64,000 nucleotides of DNA from SXTU01 sp964496695 (GCA_964496695.1 CAZCBE010000007.1:1-64000); one strand, 5' to 3'. Counted from the first letter of the stretch, positions 26,253-35,694 are shown. Notes: generated by a model from the letters alone, not told the origin. Made by a program: numbers and translations.

Positions 26253-27287
26253 ATGCCACTGCGCATCGTCTTCATGGGCACGCCCGACATCGCCTGTCCG
26301 GCGCTGCAAGCCCTTGCCATCGCGCCTGACTTTCAGGTCGTCGGTGCCGTCGTGCAGCCGGACAAGCCCAAGGGCCGCGACCTGAAGCTCCAGCCGCCGC
26401 CGGTCAAGGAACTCGCCCTCCGCCTCGGTCTCCCCGTGCTCCAGCCCGAGCGCGCCCGCAACGAAGCCTTCATCGCCCAGCTCCGCGAGTTGCGCCCCGA
26501 CCTCGTCGCCGTGCTCGCCTACGGCCAAATTCTGCCGCAGGCATTGCTCGACATCCCGACCCACGGCTGCCTGAACGTCCACACCTCGCTCCTCCCGCGC
26601 TGGCGCGGCGCGGCCCCGATCCAATGGGCCATCCTCGAAGGCGATGCCGAGACCGGCGTGACCATCATGCGCATGGACGCCGGCCTCGACACCGGCGGCA
26701 TCATCTCCACCCGCAGCACGCCCATCGCCCCGGACGACAACGCCCAGACGCTGCACGACCGCCTCGCCGTCCTCGGTGCGGAACTGCTCGTGCAGGCCAT
26801 CCCTCGCTACGTAACCGGCGAACTCTCGCCCCACCCGCAGCCCGCCGATGGCGTCACCTACGCCCGCAAGCTCACCAAGGACGACGGCCGCCTCGACTGG
26901 TCCCTGCCCGCTCACATCCTGCAGAACCGCCTCCGCGCCTTCACCCCCTGGCCCGGCACCTTCACCTTCCTCCCCGCCCAGCCCAAGCCGCTCCTGCTCA
27001 AGGTCTGGCGCGCCGAACTCGCCCGTAGCTCGACATTCCAATGTCGAGACCTTGGCGTTGAATTGCCTTCACGCGCAGGCGACAGCGACGCGGCAACGGA
27101 AGACTCGAAATTGGAATGTCGAGCTACGCCCGGCCAAGTCCTCTCCGCCGACAAATCCGGCATCGTCATCGCCTGTCGCGAAGGTGCGCTCCGCCTGCTC
27201 GAAGTGCAAAAGGAAGGCAGCCGCCGCATGACCGCCGCCGAGTTCCTCGCCGGCCACCCACTGACGACATCAGTCACCCTCGGCTGA
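26253..27287 (+). CDS. fmt: Methionyl-tRNA formyltransferase with an in-frame repeat insertion
   Basis: Formylates initiator Met-tRNA using 10-formyl-THF. 344 residues; start ATG at 26253. MRIVFMGTPDIA-type N-terminus, NVHTSLLPRWRGAAPIQWAI and the Asp of MDAGLDTG match the catalytic domain; the C-terminal domain (about 210 on) carries YARKLTKDDGRLDW. Within the C-terminal domain, residues about 259-291 (SSTFQCRDLG to LECRAT) are encoded by a 101-bp palindrome and do not fit the family; the frame stays open into GQVLSADKSG. The last 18 residues are copied again downstream in a duplicated segment. No def gene is adjacent. Confidence 0.92.
   Translation: MPLRIVFMGTPDIACPALQALAIAPDFQVVGAVVQPDKPKGRDLKLQPPPVKELALRLGLPVLQPERARNEAFIAQLRELRPDLVAVLAYGQILPQALLDIPTHGCLNVHTSLLPRWRGAAPIQWAILEGDAETGVTIMRMDAGLDTGGIISTRSTPIAPDDNAQTLHDRLAVLGAELLVQAIPRYVTGELSPHPQPADGVTYARKLTKDDGRLDWSLPAHILQNRLRAFTPWPGTFTFLPAQPKPLLLKVWRAELARSSTFQCRDLGVELPSRAGDSDAATEDSKLECRATPGQVLSADKSGIVIACREGALRLLEVQKEGSRRMTAAEFLAGHPLTTSVTLG
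27026..27126. repeat. 101-bp palindromic element inside fmt
   Basis: Ends TAGCTCGACATTCCAATGTC and GGAATGTCGAGCTA are inverted. It lies wholly within the fmt frame. Its core GGAATGTCGA also occurs at 38776. Confidence 0.85.
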
Positions 27288-27573
27288 GATCGTCCGGCAG
27301 TCCGCCGCATCTTGGACTGCGGTGGCAGAGCGCAGCGGCGACACCGCTTTTCCTTCCTGCAGAGCGGTCGTGAAGGGGACACTCCTGTCCCCTTTTACCT
27401 CCGCCGATGGGACCATGAACACGGGGGCAAGCGTGCCCCCGTCACCCCTGCTTCCCGCCGCCGAATTCCTCGCCGGCCACCCACTGACGACATCAGTCAC
27501 CCTCGGCTGAGATCGTCCGGCAGTCCGCTGCATCTTGGACTGCGGTGGCAGAGCGCAGCGGCGACACCGCTTT
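27232..27573. repeat. Direct duplication of the fmt 3' end and its flank
   Basis: The stretch from CCGCCGCCGAGTTCC (27232) through the stop codon to ACACCGCTTT (27350) recurs at 27455-27573, offset by 223 bp, with only a few substitutions. The second copy encodes AEFLAGHPLTTSVTLG and a stop but no gene. The copies continue into matching GGGACACTC(C/T)TGTCCC palindromes. Confidence 0.9.
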
Positions 27574-27598
27574 CCCCTCCCGCGGAGCGGTCCGCGCC

Positions 27599-27674
27599 GT
27601 GACGGGGACACTCTTGTCCCCAAGTTCATGTTTCAGTCAGCGCGGACGAAGGGGACAAGAGTGTCCCCTTCACG
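27599..27674. repeat. GGACACTCTTGTCC-type palindromic element
   Basis: CGTGACGGGGACACTCTTGT on the left and ACAAGAGTGTCCCCTTCACG on the right. Same family as 12177-12253; total about 76 bp in both. Confidence 0.85.
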
Positions 27675-27755
27675 ACCGCTCCGCGGGAAGCCAAAGCGGC
27701 GTGGCGCTTCGCTTCCCGCCGCAGTCCAAGATGTCGCAATTCTTCGAGGGAGCGC

Positions 27756-30386
27756 CTACTTCTTCTTCGCCTTGCCCTTCGGCTCCGCCACCGGGGCCGC
27801 CACCGCCTTCGGCGTTCCACCCGCCCGTTGCTCCAGCAGCGCCCTCGCCTCATCCAACGAGATCTTCGTCGTCAGCGGCCAGCCGAGCGTGTCGCCATTC
27901 GGCTTGAAGCCCCCACCGTCCACGTCGGCCCAGATCGGGTTGTGGTAGGCGATGGGCTTGAGCTTGGCCTGCGCGCTCGTGCCGTAGCCGGTTTTGAGGT
28001 CAAAGTTCTCGCCCGCCGCCACCACGATGAGATGCGCGTCCTCGGCGAGCGGCACGTCAATCGTGCGGTCGAACTTCACCACGCCGTTCGCGAACCAGTC
28101 GGGATGCGTCGCGCGCGTGAAGTTCAGCTTCGGCTCCGCGCGGCCGTTCACGAGCACTTGCACGCGGTCGATGTCAATCCAGTCGGTGCACTGCACGCGC
28201 ACCTTGAGTTTCACACCGCCAGTCGCGCGCACGGTGCCACCAGGCAAAGTGCCGTCCTCGGTCTGCACTTGGAGAAACGGCCCGGTGGTCAGATAGCTGC
28301 GGCCTTCCTTCGCGTGGCGCACGTTCTCGCGCCAGTCAATCTTTGCCGGCTCATCGCTCGCGCTGGGCATATACATGCGCCAGCCGCCGACGCCGTTGCC
28401 GTAGACGGAGTGCGCGTCGCACACGGCGACGCCCACGTAGCGGTGGCCTTTGTTCAGCAGTTGCAGCCAGACGAACTCCCGCTGATACCGCACTGCATCG
28501 CGACCCGTCTTCGTGTCTTTCGCCACGGTGTAGGGCGCGCCGCTGAGGATGCTGCTCATGCTGTAGTTCTCCGTCTCGACACCATCAATCATCAGCGGCA
28601 GCCCGATGAAGCCACCGTCCGCGCGCCCGTCGCCGTCGCGGTCGGTGAAGTTCGCGACCATGTCGGGGTGGTTGATCTGAATCCACCGCGCGGGCTCGGG
28701 CTTTTGGAAGTCGCGCAACGTCGCCGCCGTGATGCGCGGGTCGGGGCTCCAGACAGGCGCGCCGTTGTCCTGCGTGAGCGGCACGGGGTCGAAGGGAAAC
28801 GAGTTGAAGTGCGCCGCGCTGCCGGTCAGCTCGATGCCGGCCACCGTCTGCAAATGGTTCGTCAGCCCGAGGCGGACGATGTGCGGACGCCAGTCGTAGA
28901 AGCGGTTGTGCTCCGTGGTGGGCACGAACTCGACGCCCTCGGCGGCGAGGTTGATGAGGCGGTCGTCGGTGCCGCAGGTGTTGTCACCGCTGGGCGTGGA
29001 GTGGTTGTGGTAGTCGGCGCTCACCCAGCCGCGCGTGTCCACGAGGCGCTTCAAGACGCCCTTCACCGTCGCGGTCTGGCCGGCGGCGAGCTTCACGGTC
29101 TGGCGCAGGTGACTGAACTCGATGCCGCGCGTGATGACGACTTCGTAATCGCCGGGCGGCAGCGGCTGGCGGAACTGGCCGTTGGCCGAGTGATACTGGT
29201 CCACGCAACCAGCGGCGCGGTTCTGCGGGCCGAGGTTGGGCACCTTCGTGCCGCTCGCGCCGATGAACTGGGCCTTGCAGGGAATGGGCTGGCCGTTCTC
29301 GCCGCGAATGTCGAAGGCGATGGCGGATTGTGGGCCGAGTGGAAGTGTGTATTCAGCGACAACCCTCGATGTTCCTACTGCCAAAGGCGCAACCTGCCAC
29401 TTCACGCTCTCGCGACCAAGGTCGCTGACCTCCAATTCGTGTCGGCCCGATGGCAGCCACAATGTGATTTCGCCTTGTGCGTTCGGGTATGCCGCAAGCC
29501 GGTTCGTAGAAGCGGGCGTTGTGGCCGATGCTTCAGTGACACGCGCGGTGGCAACGGGATTGCCATTGCTGTCCTTCACCACGCCGCGCACCGCTGCACC
29601 AGGTTCCCCGCGAAACGCTTGCACCACGCCCACCGCCTGCAACGGCGACGTGCCGACCGCGACGAACCGCGCGAAGGAAATCTCCTGTCCCGGCTTGAGT
29701 TCGAGTTCCGTCGGCGGCGCTTTCATGCCGTCGCGTTCCACCCACGCGCGCGCGTAGCCCGCTTTGTCCGCCGGGTCCACGGCGTCGGCCCACGCGATGT
29801 CGCCGCTCGTGCCCATGCTGGTGAAGGTCACCCAGCGGTCGTCCACGGTGCCCTTGCGCGTGTCCTTGCCGGCGTTGCGATAGGTGGTGACAACGAGCAC
29901 GCCCTGCCAGCCGTCGTGCAGGCGATACTCGTGGCGCTTGTAGAGCCCGCCGTTGTTCGGCGAAGTCACGACCGTCTCGATGACCGCCTCGCCATCCTTG
30001 CCGTCCTTCACCACGCGCACCCACGAGACCGGCCCCTGCTGGCCGCTGGGCGAGAAGCAGGTGAGCTGGTCGTTGTGTGCGCCGCGCAACGTGAGGTCGT
30101 AGAGGCAGCCGGGCGAGATGCCGTTGGTGCCGTAGAACGTGCTCATGTTCGCGCGGCGCAGCGGGAGGTTCGCGGAGATGACGGCTTCGACCTTGTCGTT
30201 GCGCAGCACGAAGTCGCCGATGATGCCGTCGGCCTCCTTCCCGCGCGGAAGCTGGTCCTTGTTGTCCGGGCCGATCTCAAACGCCTCCGGCGCGGCGAGC
30301 AGCGGCCAGGCCAGGACTGCGTTCAGGGTGAGGAAGGCAAACGTGTGGGCCAACGGACGGCAGGCGGCATGGAACATGAGGCGCAT
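27756..30386 (-). CDS. Secreted PHP-type metallohydrolase (CehA/McbA-like)
   Basis: About 876 residues from the ATG at 30386 (a second ATG is nine bases in). Signal-type hydrophobic stretch (TFAFLTLNAVLAWPLLA) at the start. The middle has a carboxypeptidase-regulatory-like segment (AAVRGVVKDSNGNPVATARV, about 285-350); the C-terminal half has the PHP motif YHNHSTPSGD and TTEHNRF, metal-binding His/Asp signatures of the CehA/McbA hydrolases, with later HSVYGNGVGGW. Ends in a Lys-rich tail. PHP domains hydrolyse phosphoester or amide bonds; the substrate is unknown. A divergent PHP-alpha/beta hydrolase fusion follows at 30748. Confidence 0.83.
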   Translation of the reverse strand: MRLMFHAACRPLAHTFAFLTLNAVLAWPLLAAPEAFEIGPDNKDQLPRGKEADGIIGDFVLRNDKVEAVISANLPLRRANMSTFYGTNGISPGCLYDLTLRGAHNDQLTCFSPSGQQGPVSWVRVVKDGKDGEAVIETVVTSPNNGGLYKRHEYRLHDGWQGVLVVTTYRNAGKDTRKGTVDDRWVTFTSMGTSGDIAWADAVDPADKAGYARAWVERDGMKAPPTELELKPGQEISFARFVAVGTSPLQAVGVVQAFRGEPGAAVRGVVKDSNGNPVATARVTEASATTPASTNRLAAYPNAQGEITLWLPSGRHELEVSDLGRESVKWQVAPLAVGTSRVVAEYTLPLGPQSAIAFDIRGENGQPIPCKAQFIGASGTKVPNLGPQNRAAGCVDQYHSANGQFRQPLPPGDYEVVITRGIEFSHLRQTVKLAAGQTATVKGVLKRLVDTRGWVSADYHNHSTPSGDNTCGTDDRLINLAAEGVEFVPTTEHNRFYDWRPHIVRLGLTNHLQTVAGIELTGSAAHFNSFPFDPVPLTQDNGAPVWSPDPRITAATLRDFQKPEPARWIQINHPDMVANFTDRDGDGRADGGFIGLPLMIDGVETENYSMSSILSGAPYTVAKDTKTGRDAVRYQREFVWLQLLNKGHRYVGVAVCDAHSVYGNGVGGWRMYMPSASDEPAKIDWRENVRHAKEGRSYLTTGPFLQVQTEDGTLPGGTVRATGGVKLKVRVQCTDWIDIDRVQVLVNGRAEPKLNFTRATHPDWFANGVVKFDRTIDVPLAEDAHLIVVAAGENFDLKTGYGTSAQAKLKPIAYHNPIWADVDGGGFKPNGDTLGWPLTTKISLDEARALLEQRAGGTPKAVAAPVAEPKGKAKKK

Positions 30387-30443
30387 GATGGGAGCCTTTG
30401 ACTCCCGAGGCAACCCGCGCCTTCGACCCGCCGCGCGGCTGCA

Positions 30444-30712
30444 CGTAGCGCCGGCCTCTGGCCGGCCGTGCCGCAAGCGTCCCCGCTTGCCCGTTTGCGC
30501 GTGCGTGGGCGGAGCGAACTGGGTTGTCCCGGAGTGCGGCTGTGTCCGGCATGTGCGGGATCAGCCGCAGCGGCGAGCGGGGGAAACTTGAAAAGGCTTC
30601 GGGCGGGCGATGTTGCTGCGACTAGTCCCCTTGACCCAGCCGCGTTCCGGGGGGCCGGCGCGGACGCCGGCGGCACGGCCCGCGAGACGCGGGCGCTACG
30701 TAGCGCCGGCCG
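30444..30712. repeat. Two copies of the ~55-bp GCAAGCG/CGCTTGC element
   Basis: At 30444-30500: GTAGCGCCGGCCTCTGGCC with GCAAGCGTCCCCGCTTGC. At 30640-30712: GCCGGCGCGGACGCCGGC with a GGGCGCTACGTAGCGCC end. They lie in the divergent promoter region between the two PHP genes. Confidence 0.7.
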
Positions 30713-30747
30713 ATGACAACCCGGCGGGTTTCTGCTATCAGGTTCGT

Positions 30748-32664
30748 GTGCAATCCTCGTTCCGGTATTGGCTGCTGCTTCTGGCCCTCGCCGCCCGTGC
30801 GGCGGGTGCGGATGACACCAACCGCCTGACCACGCTCCAGCGGCTCGAACCAGCACGCCTCGCCGCGGTGCAGCAGGCCCGGCAGGCGCTCGCCGCCGCG
30901 CGCAAGCCGGTGCCGCAGCATGGGCTTTATGACGACTTCCGCGCTGCGTTCCACGTCCACGCGGGAGCCAACCCCGGTGTTGGCACGCAGGCAGACGTGC
31001 TGGCGGCGGCGAGGAAGGCGTCCGTGCGCGCGGTCTTCCTCACGGACATAGGCGGCCCCAAGCCGGACACTTGGCGCGGCTTGCGCGAGGGGGTGCTGTT
31101 CATCGCCGGTGCCGAGGACGATGGCCGGATGCTGCGATTCCCTGAGTCTGGCCCGGATGGCAAACCGCGCGACGGGGCGGACCTGCTTTTTCACGCCTCG
31201 TTGGACGATGGCCGCGAGCTTGGGCCCAAACAGGCTGCCGGGATGGAAATCGTCAGCCGTAATTTCGGCCAAGCTGCCACAGGTTCGCCTGCCAATCACC
31301 CGTTCGCTGCCGAGATATTTGGCGCAGGCGACTTGCATCAGGCCGGGCTGTTCGGCCACTGGGATGCCAGCTTGCAGAAGCGGCGGTTCACCGGCATCGG
31401 GGCGAATTACCATCACTCGGGCCCGGAAACGCGAGGCGTGCCGGCGGCCTCGTTGGAGACGGTCTTCCGCAATCTCAGCACGCACCTTCTCGCCACCGAA
31501 TTGACGGAGCCGGCCCTGCGCGATGCCTTGCGCGCCGGGCGCGCCTATGTCGCGTATGACTGGCTGTGCGATCCCACGGGCTTCGGGTTCTACGCGGTGA
31601 ACAACCTCGGGGCGTTCGCGATGGGCGAGACTGCGCCGAATGGCATGTTCTCCGGCAAGACGAGGCTGATGGCGCAGGCACCTGTGCCCGCGCGCTACAA
31701 GCTGGTGCATCGCGGGCAAGTGGTGGCCGACAAGGTCGCGAGCCGGTTCGAGTTCGAGCCGGCCGGGTCGGGAGACTATCGCCTTGAAGCCTGGCTGGAA
31801 GTGGCGGGCGAGTGGCGGCCGTGGATTTATGCGAACCCGATTTACCTCAGTGGCAATGCGCTGGCCGGCCTGCGCGCCCCGCCCACCGGCATCCCGGAGA
31901 ACGTCGCGTCGTCGCGCAACCTTTCCTACACGCAGGGCCGGCAGGAGGATTCCCTCAAGCACATGCTCGATGTGTATGCGCCAAAGGACGCGAAGGGCGC
32001 GCCGGTGTTCGTCTTCCTGCATGGCGGCGCGTGGCGCTTCGGTGACCGCACGCTGTATCCGCCGCTGGGAAATTTCTTTGCGAAGCACGGCATCGTGACC
32101 GTGGTGCCGAGCTACCGGCTCGCACCGCAGAGCAAGTTCCCCGCCCAGGCCGAGGACGCGGCGGCGGCGGTCGCGTGGGCCTGGCGAAACATCGGGAGAT
32201 ACGGCGGCGACACCAACCGGTTCTTCGTGGGCGGGCACTCGGCCGGCGGCCATCTCGCGGCGCTCGTGGCCCTCGACCGAAAGCTCCTCGCCGCGCACAA
32301 GCTCACCCCGGACATCTTCAAAGGTGTGCTGGGGCTCAGCGGCGTCTATGATTTGCGCGAGGCAGAGGGCGCGCTCGCCTCGGTCTTTGGCAAGGAACCG
32401 GCGGGCCTGCTCGCGGCCTCACCCCTGGCCTACCTCGCGAAGACCGCGCCGCCTTTTCTGCTGTCGTATTGCCAGTGGGATTACTACTCGCTGCCGAACC
32501 AGGCCCGGCAGTTTCACGCCGCGCTCAAGGACAAGGGCTTGCCGGTCACCCTCGAATACACGCCGGGCGAGAACCACATCATGGAAGTATTCGCTTATCT
32601 GGACGACGCGAACGCCACGGCGAAGCGGCTGCTGGAGTTCTTGAAGGCGACGGGCAAGCCGTAG
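30748..32664 (+). CDS. PHP-like domain fused to an alpha/beta hydrolase
   Basis: 638 residues from the GTG at 30748, which opens a signal peptide (FRYWLLLLALAARAAG). Residues about 60-330 resemble a degenerate PHP domain: FHVHAGANPGVG, VRAVFLTDIG, FIAGAED, and the closing LRAGRAYVAYDW typical of CehA/McbA proteins. Residues about 400-638 are an alpha/beta hydrolase of the BD-FAE/carboxylesterase type: oxyanion HGGAWRFGD, nucleophile GGHSAGGHLAAL, catalytic His in GENHIM. So one chain joins two hydrolase-type domains. The PHP Asp/Glu set looks incomplete, so it may be a binding domain. Secreted; substrate unknown. Confidence 0.8.
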   Translation: MQSSFRYWLLLLALAARAAGADDTNRLTTLQRLEPARLAAVQQARQALAAARKPVPQHGLYDDFRAAFHVHAGANPGVGTQADVLAAARKASVRAVFLTDIGGPKPDTWRGLREGVLFIAGAEDDGRMLRFPESGPDGKPRDGADLLFHASLDDGRELGPKQAAGMEIVSRNFGQAATGSPANHPFAAEIFGAGDLHQAGLFGHWDASLQKRRFTGIGANYHHSGPETRGVPAASLETVFRNLSTHLLATELTEPALRDALRAGRAYVAYDWLCDPTGFGFYAVNNLGAFAMGETAPNGMFSGKTRLMAQAPVPARYKLVHRGQVVADKVASRFEFEPAGSGDYRLEAWLEVAGEWRPWIYANPIYLSGNALAGLRAPPTGIPENVASSRNLSYTQGRQEDSLKHMLDVYAPKDAKGAPVFVFLHGGAWRFGDRTLYPPLGNFFAKHGIVTVVPSYRLAPQSKFPAQAEDAAAAVAWAWRNIGRYGGDTNRFFVGGHSAGGHLAALVALDRKLLAAHKLTPDIFKGVLGLSGVYDLREAEGALASVFGKEPAGLLAASPLAYLAKTAPPFLLSYCQWDYYSLPNQARQFHAALKDKGLPVTLEYTPGENHIMEVFAYLDDANATAKRLLEFLKATGKP

Positions 32665-32683
32665 CCGTTCAGCGGGGGCAGGT

Positions 32684-32762
32684 AGGGCAGGCTGTCCTCA
32701 GCCCGCCGCCGACCACCCGGAGGCCACGGAACCTCGGCGGCGCGGTGAGGACACCTCGCCCC
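32684..32762. repeat. Inverted repeat GGCTGTCCTCAGCC family
   Basis: GGCTGTCCTCAGCCCGCCG and CGGCGGCGCGGTGAGGACACC are partly inverted. It lies between convergent genes. Confidence 0.5.
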
Positions 32763-32834
32763 ACCAACGCCGGGCAGAAGATCATCACAATGGGGCGCAC
32801 GTTGAAGCGGCATGAATGCCGCGCGCCGGAGAAA

Positions 32835-34046
32835 TCAGTAATCCGCGATGGACCCATCCTTGAGTTTCGCGCCGGGCCATTTGTAGGTCTGCGGCTTCTT
32901 GGCTTCCTCATCGAGGATCTTCGCGTCCATGTCCACACCCAGGCCGACGCCCTGGGGCAGGGCGACGTAGCCGTCCTTGTCCACCTGCCAGTCCATCACG
33001 GCGATGCCGCGCGGATTGAAGCCCATGTTGGTGGGGTAGAACTCGTGGATGAGGAAGAGCGCCGTGGCGGCGATGGCGTGGATGCTCGCGGAGATGCCGA
33101 GGTTGCTCGCCGTGCAATGCGGCGCGAGCGGCACCATGTAGGTCTCGGCCAGCGCGGCGATCTTGCGCATCTGGCTGATGCCGCCGGTGTGGCAGCAGTC
33201 GGGCTGGAGGATGTCAATGCACCGCTCCTGCAGATACGGGATCATGCCCCAGATCGTGCGGTCGCGCTCACCGGTGGCCAGCGGGATGTTGATGGCGGCC
33301 TTGAGGCGCTTGAAGACTTCGATGTTGCCGGGCACGGCCGGCTCCTCGATGAACAGCAGGTCGTAGGGCTTCAGTGCGGCGGCAAGCTGGATGAGCGTCG
33401 CCGGGGGCACGGCGCAGTGCGCGTCAAACATCACCGCGCCATCCGGGCCAACTTTCTCGCGCGCATCGGCGATGGCCTTGACCATGCGCTGAATGTCGGC
33501 GGGCGTGCCGGAGTGCTCGTAGATGCCGTGTGGCGGAACTTTCAGCGCCTTGGGCGTGTGATAGACGCGGATGCGGTCACGCACGGGGCCGCCGAGCAGG
33601 CGATAGACCGGCACGCCGTAGAGTCGGCCGGCCAGATCCCACAGCGCGATGTCAATGCCCGCGATGACGTGGACCATGAAGGGGCCGCCGCGGATGTCGC
33701 GGTGTGCGCGGTAGAGCTTCTGCCAGAGGTGCTCGATGCGCGTGGGGTTCTCGTCCTTGAGCAGTTCGTAGAGGGACTCCAGCAACGTGATGGCCACGCG
33801 GATGTCCGTGCCCTTGATCTCGCCCCAGCCGCTGACACCGTGGTTGGTATCAATGCGGATAAAAAGGACGGGGTTGATCCACCAGGCCTTGTAGCCGGTG
33901 ATGCGGATGGAGGAGGACTTGTCCGCAACGGTCATGGCCGGGTTGCGCTCGGCGCTCATGGCGTCCTGCACCATGCCAAAACCGGTGGCGGCCATCGCAC
34001 CCAGGGCGACAAAATCCCGGCGAGAGGAAGCTGAAGGCTGATTCAT
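32835..34046 (-). CDS. Tat-exported enolase-superfamily (mandelate racemase / sugar-acid dehydratase) protein
   Basis: 403 residues from the ATG at 34046. N-terminal twin-arginine motif SRRDF and hydrophobic run predict export, unusual for this superfamily. The enolase fold is clear: VMFDAH (metal Asp), LFIEEP (Glu), ATGERDRT (Glu), and a catalytic-His region PLAPHC. WGEIKGTDIR and the RLLGGPVRDRIRVY motif match D-galactonate/mandelate-racemase-like dehydratases. It sits head-to-tail with a sulfatase gene, which suggests a shared role in degrading sulfated or acidic sugars. Exact substrate cannot be read. Confidence 0.88.
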   Translation of the reverse strand: MNQPSASSRRDFVALGAMAATGFGMVQDAMSAERNPAMTVADKSSSIRITGYKAWWINPVLFIRIDTNHGVSGWGEIKGTDIRVAITLLESLYELLKDENPTRIEHLWQKLYRAHRDIRGGPFMVHVIAGIDIALWDLAGRLYGVPVYRLLGGPVRDRIRVYHTPKALKVPPHGIYEHSGTPADIQRMVKAIADAREKVGPDGAVMFDAHCAVPPATLIQLAAALKPYDLLFIEEPAVPGNIEVFKRLKAAINIPLATGERDRTIWGMIPYLQERCIDILQPDCCHTGGISQMRKIAALAETYMVPLAPHCTASNLGISASIHAIAATALFLIHEFYPTNMGFNPRGIAVMDWQVDKDGYVALPQGVGLGVDMDAKILDEEAKKPQTYKWPGAKLKDGSIADY

Positions 34047-34090
34047 GGGCGGCAGTTTTCTGCGCCCGCGTTCCGAATGCAAGCGCGGTT

Positions 34091-34143
34091 CACCGGGGCA
34101 AGCGCGGACGCTTGCGGCACGGCCGGCCGGAGGTCGGCGCTAC
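34091..34143. repeat. ~55-bp GCAAGCG/CGCTTGC element
   Basis: GGGCAAGCGCGGACGCTTGC followed by GGCCGGCCGGAGGTCGGCGC. Same family as 30444 and 23396. Confidence 0.75.
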
Positions 34144-34195
34144 ATGTCCACGGCGTCCCCGCCGGCGCGATGGGTCAAGTGCGGTTCACGGAGCG

Positions 34196-35641
34196 TTACT
34201 TGGTGTCCGCCAGCCGGCCCGGTTCGCGGACGCCGGTGCCTTTGCGCTGGGTGAGCGAGTCGCCGAGGTCGGCGCGGGCTTGCTCGGCGAGGGCGAGGAG
34301 GCGCTGGACGACGGCCGGGTTCGAGGCGGCTACGTCGGTCTTTTCCCCGAGGTCGTTGTGAAGGTCGTAGAGTTGGGGTTCCGCGAGCTTGGCATTTTCA
34401 TATTTCGTCGGGATGCCGTCCTTGCCGCCGGGGCGGCCCGCGAGCGTGCGGAAGCCGTGCGGGAGCTGGAGCTTCCAGCGGCCGTCGGGGGAGAACATCG
34501 CCTGCAGTTCGTTTTGAGTGTAGTAACTGTAGTAGCCGTCGTGCGGGTTCTTCGCACCGGGCTGGCCGGCGAGCAGCGGCCAGACATCGAGGCCGTCAAT
34601 CTTGTGCTTGGGAAGTTTCGCGCCGATGAGCTGGGCGAAGGTCGGGAGCAGGTCAATGGTCATGAGCATGTCCGCGCTGCTGGTGCCGGCGGGGAGTTGG
34701 CCCGGCCAGCGCATGAGGCAGGGGACGCGCGTGCCACCTTCCCACGCCGTGCCCTTGCCCTCGCGCAGCGGGCCCGCGCTGCCGGCGTGGTTGCCGTAGC
34801 TCAGCCACGGGCCGTTGTCGCTGGTGAAGACGACCAGGGTGCGGTCATCGAGGTCGTGCTTTTTCAAAGTGTCGAGCACCTGGCCGATGGACCAGTCAAT
34901 CTCCTGGATCACGTCACCGTAGAGGCCCGCGCCGGACTTGCCCTTGAACTTGTCGCTCACGAAGAGCGGGACGTGCGGCATGTTATGCGCGAGGTAGAAG
35001 AAGAACGGGCGGTCCTTGTTGCGCTCGATGAACTGAACGGCGCGCTCGGCATACCAGGTCGTGAGGCTGGGCTGCTTCTCGGGCGTGATGTCCGGGTCTT
35101 TCACCTGGTCGCCCTCGATGAGCGGCAGCTTGGGGTAGGTGCCGGCCTTGGCCTCGGGGTGGTGCGGCCACATGTCGTTCGAGTAGGGCAGGCCGAGGTA
35201 TTCGTCGAAGCCGTGGCGCACGGGGAGGAACTGTGGGTGGTGGCCCAGATGCCATTTGCCGGCCATGCCGGTCGCGTAGCCCTTCTGCTTGAAGACTTCG
35301 GCCATGGTCACCTCGTTTGCGTGGATGCCGATGCGCGAGCCGGGGCCGAGCGCGCCGTGGATGCCGATGCGGTTGTTGTAGCAGCCGGTCAGCAGGGCGG
35401 CGCGGGAGGCGGAGCAGACGGCCTGGGAGACATGGAAGTTGGTGAACTTGCGGCCCTCACGCGCCATGCGGTCGAGGTGCGGGGTGGAGTAGGCCGTGCA
35501 GCCGAAGGGGCCGATGTCGGCGTAGCCCATGTCATCGCAGAAGATGACGATGACGTTGGGGAGGCGTGGGGCGGCGGCGACGCTCCCGACGAAGGTCAGG
35601 GAAACGAGCAGGAGAACGGCGAAGGCGCGCAGGGCTTTCAT
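34196..35641 (-). CDS. Secreted arylsulfatase-type sulfatase
   Basis: Hydrolyses a sulfate ester. 481 residues from the ATG at 35641 with a signal peptide (MKALRAFAVLLLVSLTFVGS). The sulfatase signature CSASR (Cys76, Arg80) marks the cysteine that becomes formylglycine; the metal Asp pair is at CDDMGY (36-37), and the second motif GKWHLGH is present. Later HDLDDRTLVVFTSDNG binds metal. The activating FGE enzyme is not in this window. On the minus strand downstream is the enolase-superfamily gene, so a sulfated-sugar pathway is plausible. Confidence 0.93.
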   Translation of the reverse strand: MKALRAFAVLLLVSLTFVGSVAAAPRLPNVIVIFCDDMGYADIGPFGCTAYSTPHLDRMAREGRKFTNFHVSQAVCSASRAALLTGCYNNRIGIHGALGPGSRIGIHANEVTMAEVFKQKGYATGMAGKWHLGHHPQFLPVRHGFDEYLGLPYSNDMWPHHPEAKAGTYPKLPLIEGDQVKDPDITPEKQPSLTTWYAERAVQFIERNKDRPFFFYLAHNMPHVPLFVSDKFKGKSGAGLYGDVIQEIDWSIGQVLDTLKKHDLDDRTLVVFTSDNGPWLSYGNHAGSAGPLREGKGTAWEGGTRVPCLMRWPGQLPAGTSSADMLMTIDLLPTFAQLIGAKLPKHKIDGLDVWPLLAGQPGAKNPHDGYYSYYTQNELQAMFSPDGRWKLQLPHGFRTLAGRPGGKDGIPTKYENAKLAEPQLYDLHNDLGEKTDVAASNPAVVQRLLALAEQARADLGDSLTQRKGTGVREPGRLADTK

Positions 35642-35694
35642 GGTCGGGGTGAAAATTAACTGGCGGGGTGAAGGGTGTCCATCTTGGAGGGGCA

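Noticed and set aside
27828..30401. Long plus-strand open frame opposite the PHP gene
   Set aside because: Antisense to a protein with PHP motifs; no domain of its own.
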